The notes under the pieces were generated by a model. The model ran no database searches and was not told the origin of the DNA. It saw only the letters and a list, made by a program, of their open reading frames with translations. A stretch of DNA of 64,000 nucleotides, from NCBI RefSeq assembly GCF_020911925.1, contig NZ_CP087134.1, positions 3,038,001 through 3,102,000 on the forward strand, read 5' to 3'. Source of the DNA: Flavobacterium cupriresistens. GTDB taxonomy: Bacteria; Bacteroidota; Bacteroidia; Flavobacteriales; Flavobacteriaceae. A program made the position numbers and the translations under genes. Below, in pieces: positions 35,213 to 44,207 of the stretch. Within the stretch, counting starts at the first letter, position 1, and each line of letters starts with the position of its first letter.

Positions 35213-36076
35213 ATGAAAAGAATACAAGTTGGTTTTTTGGTCTCATATGATTACGAATTGCTTAAAAATGCTATACCTCAGGTGTATAAGGAGTCCGATT
35301 CAATTTTTTTAGCAATTGATAAGGATAGAAAGACTTGGAAAGGGGAGTCTTTTACGGTTGAAGACAGTTTTTTTCAGTGGATTAAATCAGTTGATGTTGA
35401 TTCAAAAATTCAAATTGTGGAAGATAATTTCTATCGTCCGGAATTAACAAGTATGGAATGCGAAGTTCGCGAGCGTAAAATTCTTGCAGAAAAAATGGGA
35501 ATTGGAAATTGGCTGATCCAATTGGATGCCGATGAATATTTTTTGGATTTTAAAGAGTTTGTCTCTTTTCTGAGGTCTAAAAACCATTATTTGGATAACC
35601 CTAAAAAACAGCAGGTTCAGATTTCTCCTTTTTTAATTAATATGTATAAATGGGTTGAGAATGGGGTGCTGTATGTTGAGAAACCAACAAAAATTATGGT
35701 CGCCACCAATTATCCAAGTTATAGAGTCGGACGTCAAACCCGTAAAAGAATTATTTATTACAAAGGTGCCGTGCTTCATGAATGCCTTTCCAGAACAAAA
35801 GAAGAACTGCAAATGAAGTTCAATAACTGGGGACACGATACCGATATCAATAAAAACGAGTTTCTCAAAAAATGGGAAGCTGTAAATGAGAGTAATTATA
35901 AAGAGATGCGCAATTTCTTCTATATGGAGCCTGAAAAATGGAAAAAACTGGCTTTCGTAAAAGGAACCACATTTAAAGAAATTGAGCAAAATTTAGATTT
36001 CCTAGATGTACTTCCAACATTTTCGTACATCTCAAAGAAAAACTTCGGACAATGGTTCAAACATTTATTTAAGTAA
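35213..36076 (+). CDS. Glycosyltransferase-like protein, cassette A
   Basis: The 287-residue protein has a GT-A-like core with a DxD motif in WLIQLDADEYF (about 103-113), preceded by MECEVRERKILAEKMGIGN. A conserved LHECLSRTKEEL and NWGHD follow. It is strongly similar along its length to the 43193 gene product, by eye well over half identical in the first 120 residues. It appears to be a flavobacterial surface-glycan transferase, though it lacks a familiar GT2 N-terminus. Substrates unknown. Confidence 0.72.
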   Translation: MKRIQVGFLVSYDYELLKNAIPQVYKESDSIFLAIDKDRKTWKGESFTVEDSFFQWIKSVDVDSKIQIVEDNFYRPELTSMECEVRERKILAEKMGIGNWLIQLDADEYFLDFKEFVSFLRSKNHYLDNPKKQQVQISPFLINMYKWVENGVLYVEKPTKIMVATNYPSYRVGRQTRKRIIYYKGAVLHECLSRTKEELQMKFNNWGHDTDINKNEFLKKWEAVNESNYKEMRNFFYMEPEKWKKLAFVKGTTFKEIEQNLDFLDVLPTFSYISKKNFGQWFKHLFK

Positions 36077-36078
36077 TT

Positions 36079-37155
36079 CTATTTTAGAATATCCTTATAA
36101 ATTTTCAAATAATCAGCAGCAGCAACTTTCCAATCGAAACTTGCTGCTCTTTTTTTCATCTCTGTTTCGATTAGGTTTTTGTTATTTTCAAAATGATCCA
36201 GTCCGTTTAGTAATACCTCTTTCATGTATTCGGGATCAAAATCGGACCAATAATTAGCCATTTCGCCACCAATTTCAGGTAAAGAAGTTTTATCAGATAA
36301 AAAGACCGGTTTGCCAAAACTCATTGCTTCAATAGGAGGTAAACCAAATCCTTCTCGTATAGACGGGAAAAGAAAAGCGGTACAGTTTTTCATGTAAAAT
36401 TGTTTTCCCTCATTACTGATCTTACCTGTTAAAAAAACCTGGTTCTGAAGCCCGTTTTCTTGTATAAGATCCTTAATTACCTGCCCGTATTTCCTGTCAT
36501 TATTTCCGGAAATAATCAAATTGAAATCTTTCATTAACCTCATCATGTTGATAATAGAGGTGTAGTTTTTTCTTTCGATAAAATCTCCGATAGTATAAAA
36601 GAAAGGTTTGTTTACAGGAACGGTACTTACAAAACCCGAAGTATCTAATAAGGTAGAAATTGGATTTCCGTTGTATATAATATGTTCCGGAACATTTGGG
36701 ACATCAAAATAATCATGAGTTTGCTTTTTTGCAAATTCAGAAATATAAGTAATAGCGGTCGCTTTATTTAGTTTCTCCGTAAAAAGTCGGTTTCTTTTAT
36801 GATTCATGTCAGAAGAAACTTCTTCGTGAAAATTGACATCATGAATCGTTAAAAGATATTTAGAATACGATCTGGGTTCTAATTTAGAGTTTTGATTTAC
36901 AGAATGCCATAAATCAAATTTATGTAGCGGTCTGAAGGTTTTATACCTGTGAAACGACCTGTATTTATGGTATTTGAATGAATCGCCAAATTCGTCTTTT
37001 AGTAATTTAGGTTGTCCTGCGTTGAGATGCAGTTCTAAATCCTCAAAATTAAGATGTTGCAGACCTTTAATTAGTTCATAATTAAAAGTGCCTAAGCCAG
37101 TAGCCCTGTTGTTGATATTATGGGTCTCTAAGAAAACACTTTTTTTGCTGGACAT
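36079..37155 (-). CDS. GT4-family glycosyltransferase
   Basis: The 358-residue GT-B protein has the GT4 C-terminal signature FPSIREGFGLPPIEAMSFGKPV (shown in part), ending at CKDK-like SDKTSLPEIGG, and FYTIGDFIERKNY for the interdomain helix. N-terminal TGLGTFNYELIKGLQ binds the acceptor side. Such retaining enzymes act in LPS core or capsule synthesis. It has no counterpart in the second half of the locus. Convergent with the 35213 gene, 2 bp apart. Confidence 0.88.
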   Translation of the reverse strand: MSSKKSVFLETHNINNRATGLGTFNYELIKGLQHLNFEDLELHLNAGQPKLLKDEFGDSFKYHKYRSFHRYKTFRPLHKFDLWHSVNQNSKLEPRSYSKYLLTIHDVNFHEEVSSDMNHKRNRLFTEKLNKATAITYISEFAKKQTHDYFDVPNVPEHIIYNGNPISTLLDTSGFVSTVPVNKPFFYTIGDFIERKNYTSIINMMRLMKDFNLIISGNNDRKYGQVIKDLIQENGLQNQVFLTGKISNEGKQFYMKNCTAFLFPSIREGFGLPPIEAMSFGKPVFLSDKTSLPEIGGEMANYWSDFDPEYMKEVLLNGLDHFENNKNLIETEMKKRAASFDWKVAAADYLKIYKDILK

Positions 37156-37189
37156 TTAATTCTTTTTTTTACGAAAATACAATAATAAT

Positions 37190-37219
37190 TTGAAGTCTAA
37201 AATTCTATGCGTATTTTTG
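37190..37219 (+). promoter_or_regulatory. Candidate promoter of the Kdo-kinase-like gene
   Basis: TTG (37190-37192), 19 bp, TATTTTTG (37212-37219) is an excellent match to the Flavobacterium consensus. The ATG follows at 37242. Confidence 0.6.
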
Positions 37220-37241
37220 TTTGTTCGTAAAACACAACTGA

Positions 37242-38009
37242 ATGAATTTCAAGATAAATCCGATTTTTAAAAATAGTACCGAGTCAATACTTAAAAATAT
37301 TGAAACATTTAATACTTCAGGAACTCTTTTTGGTAATGGAGATCGAAATAAAATAAAGCTTTTTAGTTTAAATGAGGAGACCATTAATATCAAGTCATTT
37401 AAAATCCCCAATATTGTTAATAAAATCGCCTATAAATACTTTAGGAAATCCAAAGCCAAACGCTCTTTTGAATTTGCTACTATCTTATTAGAAAAAGGGA
37501 TTGGAACTCCTACGCCCCTTGCATTTCTTGAAAATTTTAGCTGGGTTGGATTAAGGGACAGCTATTATGTAAGCCAGCATTTGGTAACGGAATTGACTTA
37601 TAGAGAACTGGTAGAAATCGCGAATTATCCGGATTATGAGAACATTCTAAGACAGTTCACTAAATTTACTTTTGAGTTGCATGAAAAAGGAGTAGAGTTC
37701 TTAGATCATTCACCCGGAAACACTTTAATCAAGAAAAAGGAAGCTAATCAATATGATTTTTTTCTGGTCGACTTAAATCGAATGAATTTTCATGAAAATA
37801 TGAGTTTTGAACAACGCATGAATAATTTCAGACGTTTAACTCCAAAGAAAGAAATGATTGCGGTGATGAGTAATGAATATTCGAAGTTCTATACCGCTAA
37901 ATCTGAACTGGAGATTTTTGAGCAGATGTGGCAAGATACAACGCAGTTTCAGGAAGAGTTTGCAAAAAAGAAAAGACTTAAAAAGAAACTTAAATTCTGG
38001 AAGTCTTAA
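37242..38009 (+). CDS. Lipopolysaccharide kinase-like protein (Kdo/WaaP family)
   Basis: The 255-residue protein has a eukaryote-like kinase fold: FGNGDRNKIKLF for the nucleotide loop, a Lys in INIKSFKIPN, the catalytic loop HEKGVEFLDHSPGNTLI (about 145-161) and DLNRM in place of DFG. This matches WaaP/KdkA kinases, which phosphorylate heptose or Kdo in the LPS inner core. Its stop codon overlaps the convergent glycosyltransferase stop (shared TTAA). It supports LPS core assembly as the job of this locus. Confidence 0.85.
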   Translation: MNFKINPIFKNSTESILKNIETFNTSGTLFGNGDRNKIKLFSLNEETINIKSFKIPNIVNKIAYKYFRKSKAKRSFEFATILLEKGIGTPTPLAFLENFSWVGLRDSYYVSQHLVTELTYRELVEIANYPDYENILRQFTKFTFELHEKGVEFLDHSPGNTLIKKKEANQYDFFLVDLNRMNFHENMSFEQRMNNFRRLTPKKEMIAVMSNEYSKFYTAKSELEIFEQMWQDTTQFQEEFAKKKRLKKKLKFWKS

Positions 38010-38776
38010 GACGTCATTCGGATTTTTTTAAGTTCCTGAAAACGTATGGCCACACTCATGGCATTAAGATAACAAATTATAATTCCTTTTTTACCGTCTA
38101 AAAAACCAAAGCGAAGCAAGTATTGATTCAGGAACTGGTAAAGCGGACGGATATAAAAATGAAAAAAGTTTGGATTGGTTTTCTTTAGCAGTTCTTCCTG
38201 CGCCTTTAACTTCCCGTAAAAAATCATTTTTTGCTTGTAATCCTCATAATTGGAATACGAATGATGAATCAGTTTGTGTTTTAATTTGCCGGTTTTTCCG
38301 TTTACAATTAATTTCTCGTGAACAATCTTTTCGATGTTATAAATGGCGTTTTCTTTTTTGAAAAGACGAATGATTTTATCTGTTTGCCAGCCACTAAAAC
38401 GTAATTTTTTGTTTTCGAAAATGAAATTGCGATACATAAAATAAGCAGGATAACTGTCGGCTTCATTAATTATAGCGTTGATTTCCTGCTGCAATTTCGG
38501 AGTTATTCTTTCATCTGCATCAATAAAAAGAATCCATTGATTGGAAGCAAGGCTTAGTGCATAATTTCGTTGCAAAGCAAAGTTGTCAAACACATGTTGA
38601 AAAACTTTTACATTTTTAAAGCTTGAGGCAATTGCTACTGTTTGATCCGTGCTAAAAGAATCAACAACGATTATTTCATCTGCAAAAGACAGATTGAGAA
38701 GCGCTTCTTTTATATTTGACTCCTCATTATAAGTGATAAGCAAGGCCGATAAAAGTTGTTTTTCAGGCAATATCAT
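38006..38776 (-). CDS. GT2-family glycosyltransferase, WaaE/KdtX-like (cassette A)
   Basis: The 256-residue enzyme has SALLITYNEESNIKEAL, VDSFSTDQT, and the catalytic WILFIDADERI (DxD), then a VHEKLIVNG segment typical of the LPS-core WaaE/KdtX group, and a conserved end (YLLRFGFLDGKKGI). It is a paralogue of the 44208 and 45763 products. It starts 4 bp after the GT9 gene stops, so the two are coupled. Confidence 0.88.
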   Translation of the reverse strand: MILPEKQLLSALLITYNEESNIKEALLNLSFADEIIVVDSFSTDQTVAIASSFKNVKVFQHVFDNFALQRNYALSLASNQWILFIDADERITPKLQQEINAIINEADSYPAYFMYRNFIFENKKLRFSGWQTDKIIRLFKKENAIYNIEKIVHEKLIVNGKTGKLKHKLIHHSYSNYEDYKQKMIFYGKLKAQEELLKKTNPNFFHFYIRPLYQFLNQYLLRFGFLDGKKGIIICYLNAMSVAIRFQELKKIRMTS

Positions 38777-38780
38777 TTTG

Positions 38781-39848
38781 TTACTTGCTTATGTTTTGAT
38801 TTAGAAACAATTTGATTGTATCGCTAAAAAAATCAGGTCTGAACTCCTCATATAAAAATAAGGCTTCTTTTTTGAGCATTTTTTCCGTTTTGTCCACAAA
38901 CAAGTCCGGTCGGAAATCTTTAAGATGCACTGAGAGATGATGGATTCCATCTTCAAAAGTGGCCCATATTTTTTTCTCAATCCAAGGAGAGAAAATAATA
39001 AAAGAGGGTTTTTCTAAGGCTTTTGCCATATTGATTGCACCCCCGTCGTTTCCGATAATTAAATCACATTGATTCATAATGGCAATAAAGGATCTTAAAT
39101 CATCGCCTAGTAAATCAAAATAAATTTTCTCCTGAGTGGAGGGTTTGCAGGCATTAAATACGGTTTTGGCGCTTTCAAGTTGCTTTGGAAAATAATTAAA
39201 AAGAATATTTACATCCTCCTGATCCGCAATATAATCGACAACTTCGGCCATGAAGGCTAAAGGGTATGTTTTTAGTTTTTCACTTCCTAAAAGACTGATC
39301 ATAATTGTTTTTCGGTCTTTTTGAACTTTATGTTTCTCAAAAAGCGCAATGGCATCTTGGTTTTCCTTGTCCGAAACAAATAATTTCGGAATAGGATCTG
39401 TCTTTATTTGTAAATCCAGAGGTTCCAGTAAAGAAAGACGTCTTTCAATCGCCAGACCCAGATTGGTTTTCGGATAAGATTCAAACGGAATATTGTCTGT
39501 GTAAAGAAAGTTTCTACCCGGTTTTTTGTACGAGATTTTTCGTTTGGCATTGCTTAAGAGAACCAACACCCAGCTTTCTAATTTGGAGTAGGCGTCAATT
39601 AATACATCATATTTTTCATTTCTGATCTGTAAACCAAGTTGAAGTAATTCTTTTTTGCTTTTTCGATGTTTTTCTTCAAACAGGATAATATTATCAATAC
39701 TTGAATTGCCTTCGAGAACAGGAGTTGTTGAGCTGTAAACCAAATAATCAATCTGGGCGTCAGGATAAGCAATACGCAGATTGTTGCAAATGATACTGCT
39801 AACCAAAACATCACCAATCATTTTTTGCTGAATTACAAGTATCTTCAT
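38781..39848 (-). CDS. GT9-family (heptosyltransferase-like) glycosyltransferase
   Basis: I chose the ATG at 39848 because it gives the typical start MKILVIQQKMIGDVLVSS (355 aa); the frame is open 42 bp further. GT9 enzymes add heptose or related sugars to the LPS inner core. The C-terminal domain has MISLLGSEKLKTYP and LIGNDGGAINMAKALEKPS, which bind the nucleotide sugar. It is followed at 4 bp by the WaaE-like gene. Confidence 0.88.
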   Translation of the reverse strand: MKILVIQQKMIGDVLVSSIICNNLRIAYPDAQIDYLVYSSTTPVLEGNSSIDNIILFEEKHRKSKKELLQLGLQIRNEKYDVLIDAYSKLESWVLVLLSNAKRKISYKKPGRNFLYTDNIPFESYPKTNLGLAIERRLSLLEPLDLQIKTDPIPKLFVSDKENQDAIALFEKHKVQKDRKTIMISLLGSEKLKTYPLAFMAEVVDYIADQEDVNILFNYFPKQLESAKTVFNACKPSTQEKIYFDLLGDDLRSFIAIMNQCDLIIGNDGGAINMAKALEKPSFIIFSPWIEKKIWATFEDGIHHLSVHLKDFRPDLFVDKTEKMLKKEALFLYEEFRPDFFSDTIKLFLNQNISK

Positions 39849-39892
39849 ATAGAAAAATAGAATTTTTTTTGAGAATACAAATTGAAGCAAAA

Positions 39893-39934
39893 AATTCCAA
39901 ATTCCAATTATTTTATTGATTGGAATTTGGAATT
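39893..39934 (-). terminator. Terminator after the first LtaS-like gene
   Basis: AATTCCAAATTCCAAT (39893-39908) and ATTGGAATTTGGAATT (39919-39934) form a perfect 16-bp stem. On the minus strand a short U-tract follows. It lies just after the stop at 39965. Confidence 0.7.
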
Positions 39935-39964
39935 TTATTTGTCTTTCGAAAAGTAATTTTCTTT

Positions 39965-41833
39965 TTAAATTACCAATTGATTATTTGTTACTCTTTCGTT
40001 AAAGGATTGAATATAGGTTTTTAAGAATTTTTCTGCTTTTTGGGCTCGGACTTTATCAATTTTCATTAAATTATTGTTCAATAAAACATCCTTTTTCCAA
40101 TTATACAATCCAATTACCTTGTTGTCTGAAAATGAAACATAGTAATCGTCCTGAATATAATGATAAGTTCCCTGAAGATAGTACACAACAAAATTTTCTT
40201 TTGATTTGTAGCTTTTTCCAAAACTCACCATATCGGTTTTGATATGCAGATAATCCAAAATACTAGGCATAATATCAATTTGTTGGAAATTTTTCTCGCT
40301 GACACCTGTTAATGCCGGATTTGAAGGATCAAAAAATAAGATTGGAATTCTGAATTTGCCAATGTTAGTTTGATCTGTTTCCCGATCTCCACCAGATGAA
40401 GTGTGATCTGATGAGATAACAAACAATGTATTTTTGTACCATTTCTGTTTTTTTGCAGTATCAAAAAATTTACGAAGAGAATGATCCGCGTACGCTATAC
40501 TTTCGTGTATGTCAGTTGTTCCTTTAGGGAATTTATTCTGATATCTTTCCGGTATAATGTAAGGGATATGCGAAGAAATAGTAAATATGGAGCTGAAAAA
40601 CGGCTTTTTAAATGTGCCTAGTTTCGTAGCGTAAAATTGCAGGAATTCTTCGTCAAATATGCCCCATTTTCCATCAAAAGCATCCTTTCCTTGGTATTGA
40701 TCTTTTCCGTAATATTCATCAAAACCTGCTGCTTTTGCGTATTTGTCAAAGTTTTGGCTGCCATTAAAAGCACCATGAAAAAAAGAAGTAGTGTATCCTT
40801 GTTCCTTAAATATCAGGGGTAGACTATGTACTTTGTTTAAAGCATAACTGGACGATATATAAGAATCGTTCATTAAACTCGGGATGCTTGATATGATCGA
40901 AGGAACAGCGTCAATTGATACTTTTCCGTTTGCAAATCCATTTTTGAAATAGTATGATTTTGTAATAAGGGAGTCTAAAAATGGCGTTTGACCTCTTCCG
41001 ACATTTTCATTTCCAAAACTTTCTAAAATTATAATGACAACATTCTTTCGTAGCGGTGCCTGATTTGATTTTATGGAAATGATTGGATTGTAAGTCTTAG
41101 ACAATTCCTTACTGTCGTAGTAGTGTGTAAAAGTATTGCCCTCTTTTTTGAATAAAGTTTTTAAAATAGAAAAAGGAGTATTTAACACTAATCCTGCATT
41201 GTTGACTTCACCATATTCAATAGCATCTACAATTCGGAGTGGTTTTTTTCGAAACCCACCACGGCCAATAATTAAAATGACAAGCAGCAATGCAATTCCG
41301 TAAGAGCATTTTTTTAAATAGTTCTTTTTGGTTAAATTGTTGATAACAATTTTGTCTTTTGGATTTGGCATCAACATCCAAAGTACAATGCTGGTCAATA
41401 AAAAAGAAACACCAACATACCAATATTCTTTTAAATAGGAAGGAATTAATCGGATAATATCATTTTCCATACCTGTAGCAGTAATCAGTCCAAAAGTACT
41501 CCTTCTACCCGTAAAGCGGTAATAGATAATATCAATAAAGTTGGTAGAAATAAGCAGAAGATTAACTGCGAAAAAAGTAATTTTTAATGTTGTTTGGTAT
41601 AACGGCCTGTATTTAAAATTACCCGGAATTATATGTAGAATAAGGAAAATACAGTTTATGTAGGCTATAACAGCTAAGTCAAAAAGCAGTCCTCCGATAA
41701 AAATTTTAAAAGTAAATTGTTCAAACAGTTCTATATTCATAATGAAAAATAGAAATCTGCTAAGTTGGTAGGTCAGTAATATTAAAGTAAATCTTTTTAA
41801 AAATAAAATTACGTTTTGATTAATATTGTTCAT
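39965..41833 (-). CDS. LtaS-like/sulfatase-fold membrane transferase (cassette A)
   Basis: The 622-residue protein has about five N-terminal TM helices (to residue 190) and an extracytoplasmic alkaline-phosphatase-fold domain. Metal and catalytic features: VIIILESFGNE, the nucleophile region KVSIDAVPSI, and a His-rich SSDHTSSGGD; FFHGAFNGSQNFD is also conserved. In Gram-positives such proteins make lipoteichoic acid; in Gram-negative glycan loci relatives transfer phosphoglycerol or phosphoethanolamine to surface sugars. It is a close paralogue of the 46647 product. An inverted repeat (41845-41911) separates it from dapD. Confidence 0.85.
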   Translation of the reverse strand: MNNINQNVILFLKRFTLILLTYQLSRFLFFIMNIELFEQFTFKIFIGGLLFDLAVIAYINCIFLILHIIPGNFKYRPLYQTTLKITFFAVNLLLISTNFIDIIYYRFTGRRSTFGLITATGMENDIIRLIPSYLKEYWYVGVSFLLTSIVLWMLMPNPKDKIVINNLTKKNYLKKCSYGIALLLVILIIGRGGFRKKPLRIVDAIEYGEVNNAGLVLNTPFSILKTLFKKEGNTFTHYYDSKELSKTYNPIISIKSNQAPLRKNVVIIILESFGNENVGRGQTPFLDSLITKSYYFKNGFANGKVSIDAVPSIISSIPSLMNDSYISSSYALNKVHSLPLIFKEQGYTTSFFHGAFNGSQNFDKYAKAAGFDEYYGKDQYQGKDAFDGKWGIFDEEFLQFYATKLGTFKKPFFSSIFTISSHIPYIIPERYQNKFPKGTTDIHESIAYADHSLRKFFDTAKKQKWYKNTLFVISSDHTSSGGDRETDQTNIGKFRIPILFFDPSNPALTGVSEKNFQQIDIMPSILDYLHIKTDMVSFGKSYKSKENFVVYYLQGTYHYIQDDYYVSFSDNKVIGLYNWKKDVLLNNNLMKIDKVRAQKAEKFLKTYIQSFNERVTNNQLVI

Positions 41834-41844
41834 TTAAAAATTTT

Positions 41845-41911
41845 AGGTTTTTTTTAAAAATGGGATTTTAATTTTTGCGCAAAAGTATAAACCCAATTTT
41901 AAAAAAAACCT
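41845..41911 (-). terminator. Inverted repeat, probable terminator of dapD
   Basis: AGGTTTTTTTTAAAAATGGG and CCCAATTTTAAAAAAAACCT pair almost completely around a 26-27-bp loop. It lies directly after the dapD stop codon and before the LtaS-like gene on the same strand. Confidence 0.6.
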
Positions 41912-41940
41912 AAAAAAATTAATATTTTGTTAACATTAAT

Positions 41941-42756
41941 TTAAACAGCTACATCGTATTCGCGAAGTGCATTGTTTAATGAAGTTTTCAAATCTGTAGA
42001 AGGTTTGCGTGTACCAATGATTAGGGCACAAGGAACCTGAAATTCTCCAGCAGCGAACTTTTTAGTATAACTTCCCGGAATTACAACGGAACGAGCCGGA
42101 ACATAACCTTTTCTTTCAACTGGTTCGTCACCCGTAACATCTATAATTTTTGTTGATGCAGTAAGACAAACATTAGCACCAAGAACGGCTTCTTTACCAA
42201 CATGTACACCTTCTACTACAATACAACGAGAACCGATAAAAGCACCATCTTCAATAATTACCGGAGCAGCTTGTAAAGGCTCTAAAACACCACCAATACC
42301 AACACCACCACTCAAGTGAACATTTTTACCGATTTGTGCACAACTACCAACAGTCGCCCAGGTATCAACCATAGTTCCTTCGTCAACATAAGCTCCGATA
42401 TTTACATAACTTGGCATTAAAATAACACCGCTTGAGATGTAAGCTCCGTAACGTGCAACTGCATTTGGTACTACACGAATTCCTTTTTCAGCATAACCTC
42501 TTTTTAGTAACATTTTGTCGTGGTATTCGAAGATACCCGCTTCTAATGTTTCCATTTTTTGAATTGGGAAATACATTACTACTGCTTTTTTTACCCATTC
42601 GTTTACCTGCCATCCTTCACCAACCGGCTCAGCAACACGTAATTTTCCTGTATCTAATAATTCTATAACCTCTCTAATGGCATCAGTTGTAGTAGTTTCT
42701 TGTAGTAAAGCTCTGTTTTCCCAAGCTTGTTCGATTATCGTTTGTAAAGAATTCAT
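41941..42756 (-). CDS. dapD: 2,3,4,5-tetrahydropyridine-2,6-dicarboxylate N-succinyltransferase
   Basis: DapD is a lysine/diaminopimelate pathway enzyme that succinylates tetrahydrodipicolinate. I chose the ATG at 42756 (271 aa, MNSLQTIIEQAWENR); the frame runs 105 bp further but a good promoter lies just upstream of this ATG, so the extension is probably untranslated. The C-terminal left-handed beta-helix includes GVGIGGVLEPLQAAPVIIED, and the N-terminus is the DapD helical domain. It is a housekeeping gene lodged inside the glycan locus, between the two similar halves. Confidence 0.93.
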   Translation of the reverse strand: MNSLQTIIEQAWENRALLQETTTTDAIREVIELLDTGKLRVAEPVGEGWQVNEWVKKAVVMYFPIQKMETLEAGIFEYHDKMLLKRGYAEKGIRVVPNAVARYGAYISSGVILMPSYVNIGAYVDEGTMVDTWATVGSCAQIGKNVHLSGGVGIGGVLEPLQAAPVIIEDGAFIGSRCIVVEGVHVGKEAVLGANVCLTASTKIIDVTGDEPVERKGYVPARSVVIPGSYTKKFAAGEFQVPCALIIGTRKPSTDLKTSLNNALREYDVAV

Positions 42757-42772
42757 AAGTTTTAATTTTTGG

Positions 42773-42800
42773 CAAAGATAGCGTATTTGGCCAAAAGCAA
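42773..42800 (-). promoter_or_regulatory. Promoter of dapD
   Basis: The minus strand reads TTG (42798-42800), 17 bp, TATCTTTG (42773-42780), fitting the Flavobacterium consensus. The RNA would start about 10 nt before the ATG at 42756, which supports that start. Confidence 0.6.
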
Positions 42801-43192
42801 AAAGGTAAAAGCAGTTGAAAGTGTTATAAATATAACATTTTGTGTTTAATTTGATAAACAAAATTGCGTACTAAAAATTATAGTAAATGAAAGAAGACTA
42901 TTTTTTTTCGTTGTTATAACAGAATAACCTTTGCAATTTATTTCTAAATTAATTTAAGAATAATAACGGAATCTGTCTCGATGCTAATTTTTTAAATTTA
43001 GGTGTACTTTTTTAATTGAACTTGAAAAAATAAGTGCTGACTTAAAGAAGCTTTATTATTTAGTTGGATTTGTACCGTAATTCTTGACGCAAATTTGGTT
43101 TTGAGCAAATCAATGGCAGGTAACGATTTATAATCGTGTCTTTTTCTTGTTAAACTTTTGAGCGTCAATTTGTATCTTGCAACAGATTTAAT
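42801..43192. other. Intergenic region, nothing recognised
   Basis: About 390 bp of AT-rich DNA between dapD and the 43193 gene. No open frame, strong hairpin or repeat family member was found. It must hold the promoter of the 43193 gene, but I see no clear TTG/TAnnTTTG pair. Confidence 0.5.
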
Positions 43193-44107
43193 ATGGAAAG
43201 AATGAAAGGGAAAATACAAATAGGTTATTTAGTTTCATATGATTACGAATTATTAAAAAAATCAATACCAATTATCTATCAGGATGCGGATACTATCTTT
43301 TTTGCAATTGATAAAAAAAGACTTACATGGAAGGGAGATTCTTTTTTTATAGAAGAATCATTTTTTCAATGGATTGATAATTTTGATATCGAAAATAAGA
43401 TTGTCATTTATGAAGAGGATTTTTACGTTCCGACCTTAACAACGATGGAGTGCGAAATTAGGGAAAGAAAAATGCTTTCGGAGAAGATGGGTATAGGAAA
43501 CTGGTTAATTCAAATTGATAGTGACGAGTATTTTGTTAATTTCAAACAGTTTGTTTACGATTTAAGAGAATACGATTCTTATCTTGAAAATCCGGAGAAA
43601 AAACCGGTTCAGATTTGTGCTTTTTTGATCATGCTTTATAAATACACAGATAATGGAATTCTATATGTAGATAAACCTCAGAAAGCAATTTTTGCTACAA
43701 ATTACCCCGAGTATATGTTTGGACGCAGAACCTACGGGCGTCAAATTTATACTAACAATATAGTCTTGCATGAGTCTTTATCCAGAACAGAAGAAGATTT
43801 ACGTTTTAAACTTAAAAATTGGGGACATAATGCAGAAGTTGACAATGGGTTCCTGGTAAAATGGCTGAAGGTTAATGAAAATAATTATAAGGAATACAGA
43901 GACTTTCATTATTCAAAACCTAAAAGATGCAAGAAATTAGCTTTTTTTCCTACAAAAACAATAAGCGAAATAAAAGACATTATTCGAGAAGAAAATAGAC
44001 TTAACAGGTCTGCTTCATTGCTTTGGTTTAAAAATTTTGAACAGAGAATTAAATTTTTAAGTAAAAAGTACTTTTTTGGCATCGACAATAAGAGTGTTTC
44101 TGACTAA
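43193..44107 (+). CDS. Glycosyltransferase-like protein, cassette B
   Basis: The 304-residue protein is a paralogue of the 35213 product: LVSYDYELLK, TMECEIRERKMLSEKMGIGN, DxD in WLIQIDSDEYF, LHESLSRTEEDL and NWGHN are shared in order. It has a longer basic C-terminal tail (RSASLLWFKNFEQRIKFLSKKYF). The start may be three codons later (43202). It opens the second half of the glycan locus just as its paralogue opens the first. Confidence 0.72.
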   Translation: MERMKGKIQIGYLVSYDYELLKKSIPIIYQDADTIFFAIDKKRLTWKGDSFFIEESFFQWIDNFDIENKIVIYEEDFYVPTLTTMECEIRERKMLSEKMGIGNWLIQIDSDEYFVNFKQFVYDLREYDSYLENPEKKPVQICAFLIMLYKYTDNGILYVDKPQKAIFATNYPEYMFGRRTYGRQIYTNNIVLHESLSRTEEDLRFKLKNWGHNAEVDNGFLVKWLKVNENNYKEYRDFHYSKPKRCKKLAFFPTKTISEIKDIIREENRLNRSASLLWFKNFEQRIKFLSKKYFFGIDNKSVSD

Positions 44108-44207
44108 TGAGGGAATAAATCGAAAAAGAAAAATACACTCTGTTATTGGAGATCTTATAAGGATTCTAAAAAAAAAGAACTAGTAAATTTTCTGATTACA
44201 GATAAAA

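Noticed and set aside
42757..42861. N-terminal extension of DapD
   Set aside because: The extension reads through a good promoter (TTG-N17-TATCTTTG) and has no DapD-like sequence; the ATG at 42756 gives the usual start.
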